Assembly: GCA_028554755.1 (NCBI GenBank)
Contig: JAPTOF010000002.1
Coordinates: forward strand, 8,357,001-8,421,000
Direction of reading: 5' to 3'
DNA length: 64,000 nucleotides
Origin: Cordia subcordata
Taxonomy: Eukaryota; Streptophyta; Magnoliopsida; Boraginales; Cordiaceae
The notes under the pieces were generated by a model. The model made no database searches and was not told the DNA's origin. It saw only the letters and a list, made by a program, of their open reading frames with translations. Shown here in pieces: positions 58,901-64,000 of this stretch. A program made the translations under genes and the position numbers. Numbering within the stretch: the first letter of the stretch is position 1; each line of letters opens with the position of its first letter.

Positions 58901-61655
58901 GAATTCAGCTAATGTGGTGGAGAGTGCTAACAGTGATGGAGATAACTCAAGTAGTACCGGGAAAGTTTTGACTGTGAGTGCATCACAGTGGCATAATCAA
59001 TGGATTCTTGATATTGGTGCAACATTCCATATGTGTCCTAGGCGTGATTGATTCTCTTCTTATTCCAAAAGAGAAGGGAAAGTCTTTCTAGGTAATGATC
59101 TTTCGTTGAAGGTGAAGGGAATGGGCATCATAAATATTAAGATATTTGATGGTATTACAAGATCTCTCGAGTATTAGCATGTACCGGAGTTGAAGAAAAA
59201 CTTGATTTCTCTTGGGCGTTTAGATTCTCATGGGTACAAATTGCGAAGTAAGAATGGAGTCTTAAAGGTGACCAAAGGTGCAATTGTGCTCTTGAAAGGG
59301 AACTTGACTGACAGCCTATATGTTCTTCAAGCTAGTACGGTTACAGGTGTTGCAGTTGTTGTATCCGAGAAGAGTGATAATGATACTACGCAGTTATGAC
59401 ACAAAAGGTTGGGCCATATGAGCGAGAGGGGACTGACCGAGCTGAGCAAGAGGGATTTGCTTTGTGGGCAAAAAACGAGAAAGCTTGAATTCTGCAAGCA
59501 TTGTGTTTTTGGAAAGCAAACCAGAGTGAAGTTCAGCAAGGGGCAGGAGAATACCAAAGGTACACTTGATTACATTCATTATGATTTTTGGGGTCCTAAT
59601 AAAGTTCCTTCCAAGAAAGTGCCAGGTATTACATCATTTTTATTGATGCATACTCTCAGATGGTGTAGGTATACTTCTTGAAAGCTAAAGATAAGGTGTT
59701 TCCAACATTTGTCGAGTGGAAGACATTGATTGAGAAATAGACTGGTAAACAGATTAAGCGTTTTAGGACTGACAATGGGTTGGAATACAGCAATAAAGAG
59801 TTTGATGAGTTTTGCAAGAAACATGTCATTGTGAGACACCGCACATGTGTAGGGACACCACAATAGAATGGAGTTGCAGAACGCATGAATAGAACTCTGG
59901 TGAAAAGAGCTTATTGTATGCTCTTCCATTCTGGCTTGAGTCAAGACTTTTGGACTGAAGCTGTTAATACGGCATGCTACTTGGTGAATAGGTCTCTATT
60001 CAAAGCTATTAAATTAAAAACTCATTTTGACTTATGGTTTGGTAAGCTCGTTGACTACTCTCGATTGAGGGTATTCGGTTGCCCTGCATACGTTCACATG
60101 AAGGATGGCAAGTTGGAGCAATGTCTATTCCTAGGCTATGCGTCCGAGAGGAAAGGTTACAGGTTGTGGTGCACAGATCCAAAGTCTCCAGGTTTTCTCG
60201 TCAGCAGGAATGTTACATTCAATGAGTCTGTTTCATTAGACCAAGAAAAGGAGAAAGCAGTAGCTGGTTTAGACTACGGTGTCAAAGAGTAGGTGGAGGT
60301 ATTTGTTGATGTGCCAAATGTTCCATCTAGCAATAGTAGCAATCCAATTCAGCTGACTCAACCAACTGAGGCATATGATCAAAATATGCCTGAACAACAG
60401 AAGTACAGCATTGCTACTGGGCGAGAAATGAGACAGATTAGAGAGCCTCAAAGGCATGGATACGCCGATCTTATTGCTTACGCTTTGACTGTTGCAGAAA
60501 TAATTAAAGGATATGAGCCGAATTCGTACAAAAATGCTATATCTAGAAACGATTTTTCTCAGTGGAAAGGTTCCATGAGTGAAGAGATTGAGTCCCTTCA
60601 GAAAAATCAAACTTGGGAGCTTGTTGAATTGCTTGAGGGACAGAGAGTTGTCAGTTGCAAATGGGTTTACAAGAAAAAGGAAGGTACTCCAAGGGTTGAG
60701 GGTCCTCGGTACAATGCGTGATTGGTGGCAAAAGGCTATACACAAAGGGAGGGTGTTGACTTCAACGAAGTGTTGTATCCGATTGTGAAATATAGTTCCA
60801 TCAGAGTTTTACTTGCCTTGGTTGCTCTTCATGACTTAGAGCTTGAGCAGTTAGATGTGAAAACGGCGTTTTTGCATGGTGATCTTGAAGAGCAAATTTA
60901 CATGAGTCAACCAGAGGGGTATGTAGTTCTTGGTAAGGAGAACCATGTTTGCAAGCTGAAGAAGTCCTTGTATGGGTTGAAGCAGTTGCCTCGGCAATGG
61001 TACAAGAGATTTGACACATTCATGGTAGGTACTAGATACACAAGGAGTACCTATGACAGTTGTGTGTATCTCAAGAAGCTTCCAGATGGTTCGTTTGTAT
61101 ACTTGTTACTGTATGTCGATGATATGCTTATTGCTGCTAAAAGCATGTCTGCTATCGACGAATTAAAGAAGTAGCTGAGTGATGAGTTTGAGATGAAGGA
61201 TCTTGGAGCAGCGAAAAAGATTTTTGGCATGGAGATTCGCAGGGATAGAAACATTGGGAAGCTATTCTTGTCTCAACAGAATTATATTGAGAAGGTGCTA
61301 GAGCGTTTCGGGATGCATAAAGCTAATCGTGTGAGTGTACCGCTTGCTGCTCATTTCAAGTTATTTGTAAATTTGTCACCTAAAATCGAGGAATAGGTGG
61401 AGCATATGTCTCGTGTTCCATACTCAAGTGCTGTTGGTAGCCTGATGTATGCTATGGTGTGCATTCATCCTGACATTTCACATGCAATTAGTGTTGTGAA
61501 TAAATATATGGCATCGCTTGGGAAAGCACACTGGGAGGCTGTGAAACGGATAATGAGATATTTGCGTGGCACTGCGAATGTAGGTTTGCTATTTAACAAG
61601 ATGACTGAAGATTGCACGAGGTTGATTGGAGCGAATATGTGCCAAGATGGAGATT
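58901..61655 (+). pseudogene. Copia pol: protease, integrase, reverse transcriptase; RNase H lost
   Basis: The protease site reads WILDIGATFHM, where copia proteases have D-S/T-G, so the active-site Ser/Thr is lost. The integrase keeps its His/Cys finger ([12 protein letters not shown] ... CKHCVFGKQ), FRTDNGLEY and NGVAERMNRTL. The reverse transcriptase keeps KTAFLHGDLEEQIYM, KSLYGLKQ and the catalytic LLLYVDDML. In-frame stops fall at about 59049, 59175, 59397, 59668, 59738, 59864, 60290, 60719, 61172 and 61394, with a frameshift near 59625. After YLRGTANVGLLFNK the sequence jumps within about 20 residues to the polypurine-tract region (AAGATGGAGATT before 61656), so most of RNase H is deleted. 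Confidence 0.9.
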
Positions 61656-61979
61656 TGTTGAATGTGGCCCGTATTACATAATTAATATGTGTCCTTTTTC
61701 TTGTAGGATATTGTTTCCTTTTCCTTGTAAAATGCAGATTAGGATACTTGTATACTATAAATAGGGGCTAGGACATTGTATTAGGTGCCTCAAGGCCACG
61801 CCCCATAGGAGGTGTGTGTGAGAGAAACCAGAGTAAGCAGAGTAAGCCTTGTAGTATTCGAGATCAATAATAATTTATTCTCTGCTGTTCGTGGACATAG
61901 GCTTTAAGGCCGAACCACGTAATTCTCCTGTGTCCGTTTTCTTCTCGTATTCTTCGTGTTTGCATGTTTTTCCCCAACA
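61656..61979 (+). repeat. 3' LTR of the copia element
   Basis: It starts TGTTGAATGTGGCC and ends CCCCAACA. Compared with the 5' LTR it has a 9-bp duplication (GAGTAAGCA before GAGTAAGCC) and an intact CTATAAATAGGGG. Confidence 0.93.
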
Positions 61980-63285
61980 GACTCGATATTATATTTTTGT
62001 CAAATTTCTTTTATAGTACTAGTGCCTGTTGATTATGTCAATTGGTCCGGTAATAATTTTCTATGAGGTCCACACTTCCTTGGAGCTTTATTTTTTAAAT
62101 TCCAAATCTTTGAGTCTTGCTCTAGATGTATTTCAATGCAAAATTCCCACTTACTGAGTATTGTTTTGCTCACTATATCCCTTGAGTGTTTTCTTTTGTA
62201 GAGCAGAAAAGAAAAACTTTGATGGGTGAAAATATGTGAAGAGAGCTCCTGGATCATTAGATAGTGATGCAAAAAGTTGGATCTTGCACGTTGCATTCAG
62301 GGATGACGATAATTCTGAAGCTAGTAGTGATGATATAATTTCAATTGATGATTTTATTTGGATAATAATCAAGTATGTGACAGCATACTATTCTTTTGTG
62401 GTCTATATATTTTTGGTGATGTTAGACGCTCTGCTTTTTAATATTATAGATGATTTGAGTTAATTAGAGAATTGGCCTTGCAAGCTTAAGTAGTGATCTT
62501 CTTAAGCTTGCGGCAGTCACATCATTAGGTGTATCTTGGTGAAATTTTCGGGGTGTGACATGTTTGTACAATACTGTAAATTTTCCCAACGGTATCAACA
62601 ATGTCAATTCCCTTTCAGGCATAACGCGCTTGCATGTATTCATAAATTCAAAAACAAGGGTAACTGCAATCCTAAACTGTCGCTATAGAAGTTATCCGCT
62701 AAGCTTGCAAGCCAAAATCTCTTGAACTGATCAGGAAACTGCAGAAAGGCGAACCTTGTCCGTAAATTGTGCAATATAAATCAACACTTACTCCTCAATT
62801 TTCCTTAGTGTGATAAGGTAACTAGTCAATGCATCAATATAGCAGCAGAACTTCCGATTTCCATCAAGTAGCCTCAGACAATGCTAAGTCTGAAAAACAT
62901 TCTTGGAGAAATGCACCATTATGACAAGCAGCAGTCTTCAACAAGCTACATTCAGATCAGTGGTCTTTTTTTGTTGGCCAATCAGATCAATGGTCACTAC
63001 TCTCCTTTTAGGACCATTAAATTGAAGTCATCATTCTTCACCTCAAATGTTACAGCCTTCTGATCACTCTTTCCCATCACTGCATCTCTATTTAAAGGAT
63101 TTTCTGCTTGTACCATGTTAATCCCAGCCAGTGCAATTGGGTGCTCAACCAAACATCTCAACTTCTTGGGATTATTAGTTTACATGTGCACCACTTCTCC
63201 AGTCAATATTTGGAAGAACATGACACCATATCGCCGAGAACACGCAGTTGAAAATTATGGCTCATGCAACCCCTTAATCTTCAAT
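61980..63285. other. Between the copia element and the Ycf20-like gene
   Basis: No gene is recognised. A plus-strand open frame at 62236-62463 (contains FRDDDNSEASSDDIISIDDF) has no known match I can name. The last several hundred bases probably contain the 3' UTR of the Ycf20-like gene. Confidence 0.45.
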
Positions 63286-63684
63286 CTAGTACTTGAATGA
63301 ATCCAGGAAAAGACCAAGAGAGAGCCCTACCTTCCAATAATTGCACATGGTGATCAGTTTTCTCACATTATCAACTAAAGGAAGAGACACTCTATACATG
63401 AAAGCACCAATGCCCTCCACTACAACCACAGCAAGTGCAGCAGATAGAATATCCCAGTCACCTGTTTGCCCTATTACAGTGGCAAAAGCAGTTGCACAAT
63501 AGAACCCTGCCAAGAAGAAAAGTAACTTCATGGGGAGACTTTTCTGAAATTCTTTGATTCTTGCAGTAACCCTGATCTGAATAGCTTGGATGGTCCTAAT
63601 TAGGCGAGTTCTTCCATTGCGGTTATTTGTAGAGTTAGAATCTAAACCGCTCCCATCTGCAGAGCTTCTAATAGACCGAGCCAT
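63286..63684 (-). CDS. Ycf20-like (DUF565) plastid membrane protein, 5' end probably outside the window
   Basis: The open frame of 132 codons ends SLGLFLDSFKY-stop. The core LPMKLLFFLAGFYCATAFAT followed by VIGQTGDWDILSAALAVVVV is the DUF565/Ycf20 signature. It forms two hydrophobic segments (about residues 52-72 and 78-98) with a third near the end. Nuclear Ycf20-like proteins are imported into chloroplasts; in Arabidopsis At5g43050 (NPQ6) has been linked to non-photochemical quenching. No transit peptide precedes the RSIRSSADGSG segment. An acceptor-like TAATAG lies just upstream of ATG 63684, so the transit-peptide exon is probably to the right of the window. If the ATG at 63684 were the true start, targeting would be lost. 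Confidence 0.82.
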   Translation of the reverse strand: MARSIRSSADGSGLDSNSTNNRNGRTRLIRTIQAIQIRVTARIKEFQKSLPMKLLFFLAGFYCATAFATVIGQTGDWDILSAALAVVVVEGIGAFMYRVSLPLVDNVRKLITMCNYWKVGLSLGLFLDSFKY

Positions 63685-63699
63685 CCTCCTATTACAATT

Positions 63700-64000
63700 G
63701 GGCTAAAATGTTAAGACCACCAAGATTAAGCATAACATAGAAATCTTGAGAGTAATTTTGAGTGTTGACCCAAAAAAAAGAGTAATTTTGTGCAATATTT
63801 GCTTACACACATCAAATCTAAGTATAATATACATCCTCCTGTATGACAAAATATAAGTAGCACCTAGTAATCAAATCATAAAACAATGGACTCACTGGAA
63901 ATTGTTGATCAAATATTTCTGAGGCAGTTTAAGATACAGCAATTTGCCAAATGTAAATGCAGTTTTGCAACGGCAGAAAGCTAGGTAGCTGTCAGGGAAT
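63700..64000 (-). other. Presumed intron of the Ycf20-like gene
   Basis: There is no exon-like open frame on the minus strand here. The stretch fits an intron before the exon at 63684. Confidence 0.45.

Larger units (their letters stand above)
56951..61979 (+). mobile_element. Decayed Ty1/copia LTR retrotransposon
   Basis: A 5.03-kb element with 5' LTR 56951-57265, 3' LTR 61656-61979, tRNA-Met primer-binding site, long leader, gag, protease, integrase and reverse transcriptase in the copia order (integrase before RT). Flanks GACTT (before) and GACTC (after) fit a 5-bp target duplication with one mutation. Coding regions have at least fourteen stops, at least two frameshifts and a 3' deletion removing RNase H. 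By eye the LTRs differ at about one site in ten, so it is old. Confidence 0.93.

Noticed and set aside
62236..62463. Short plus-strand frame with an acidic stretch
   Set aside because: It is only 75 codons, half of it hydrophobic AT-rich sequence, with no recognised domain and no clear splice partners.

Overview
This is nuclear DNA of a flowering plant, a eudicot whose order I cannot fix from sequence alone. Every gene is split by short GT-AG introns in AT-rich DNA, the recognisable proteins are plant-specific (flavonol synthase, type-I-like sucrose transporter, plastid PDH E2, ATXR7, Ycf20-like), and the spaces between them hold SINEs, MITEs, LINE relics and LTR elements typical of plants. 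There are seven real protein genes. Two run off the window (SKI3 at the left edge, the Ycf20-like gene at the right) and five are complete. I placed the exon boundaries by hand from GT/AG sites, reading-frame phase and remembered family protein sequence.

Layout: 0.8-7.6 kb, the last 11 exons of SKI3 (+), the TPR scaffold of the SKI/exosome RNA-decay complex. 8.6-14.1 kb, a convergent Ser/Pro-rich protein like Arabidopsis At1g76660 (-). 14.1-22.0 kb, intergenic, with MITEs, microsatellites and a tRNA-Tyr-like gene interrupted by an ATC repeat. 22.1-28.3 kb, ATXR7/SDG25, a SET-domain histone H3K4 methyltransferase (-), with 14 coding exons ending in a 22-nt exon. 28.8-36.1 kb, repeat-rich: a LINE-like relic, a four-copy tandem array of about 410-450 bp units, a 1,747-bp solo-LTR-like element with a 5-bp target duplication, a 22-bp tandem repeat and a MITE. 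36.4-41.0 kb, plastid pyruvate dehydrogenase E2 (+). 41.5-42.3 kb, a LINE relic. 44.5-46.4 kb, flavonol synthase (+). 48.0-52.1 kb, a sucrose/H+ symporter (-) whose 5' flank is duplicated further upstream. 52.1-56.9 kb, AT-rich DNA with no gene recognised. 57.0-62.0 kb, a decayed Ty1/copia retrotransposon with both LTRs. 63.3-63.7 kb, a Ycf20-like plastid protein (-).

The genes do not form a pathway; this is ordinary plant gene order. SKI3 next to an At1g76660-like gene matches the closeness of At1g76630 and At1g76660 in Arabidopsis, so that pair looks like conserved microsynteny. I found no clear new system. The observations most worth following are the tRNA-Tyr-like locus with an ATC-repeat insert (17.8-18.0 kb), thirteen W-box cores packed into the copia leader (57.8-58.05 kb), the four-unit tandem array, the duplicated sucrose-transporter upstream region and a duplicated splice acceptor in the E2 gene.
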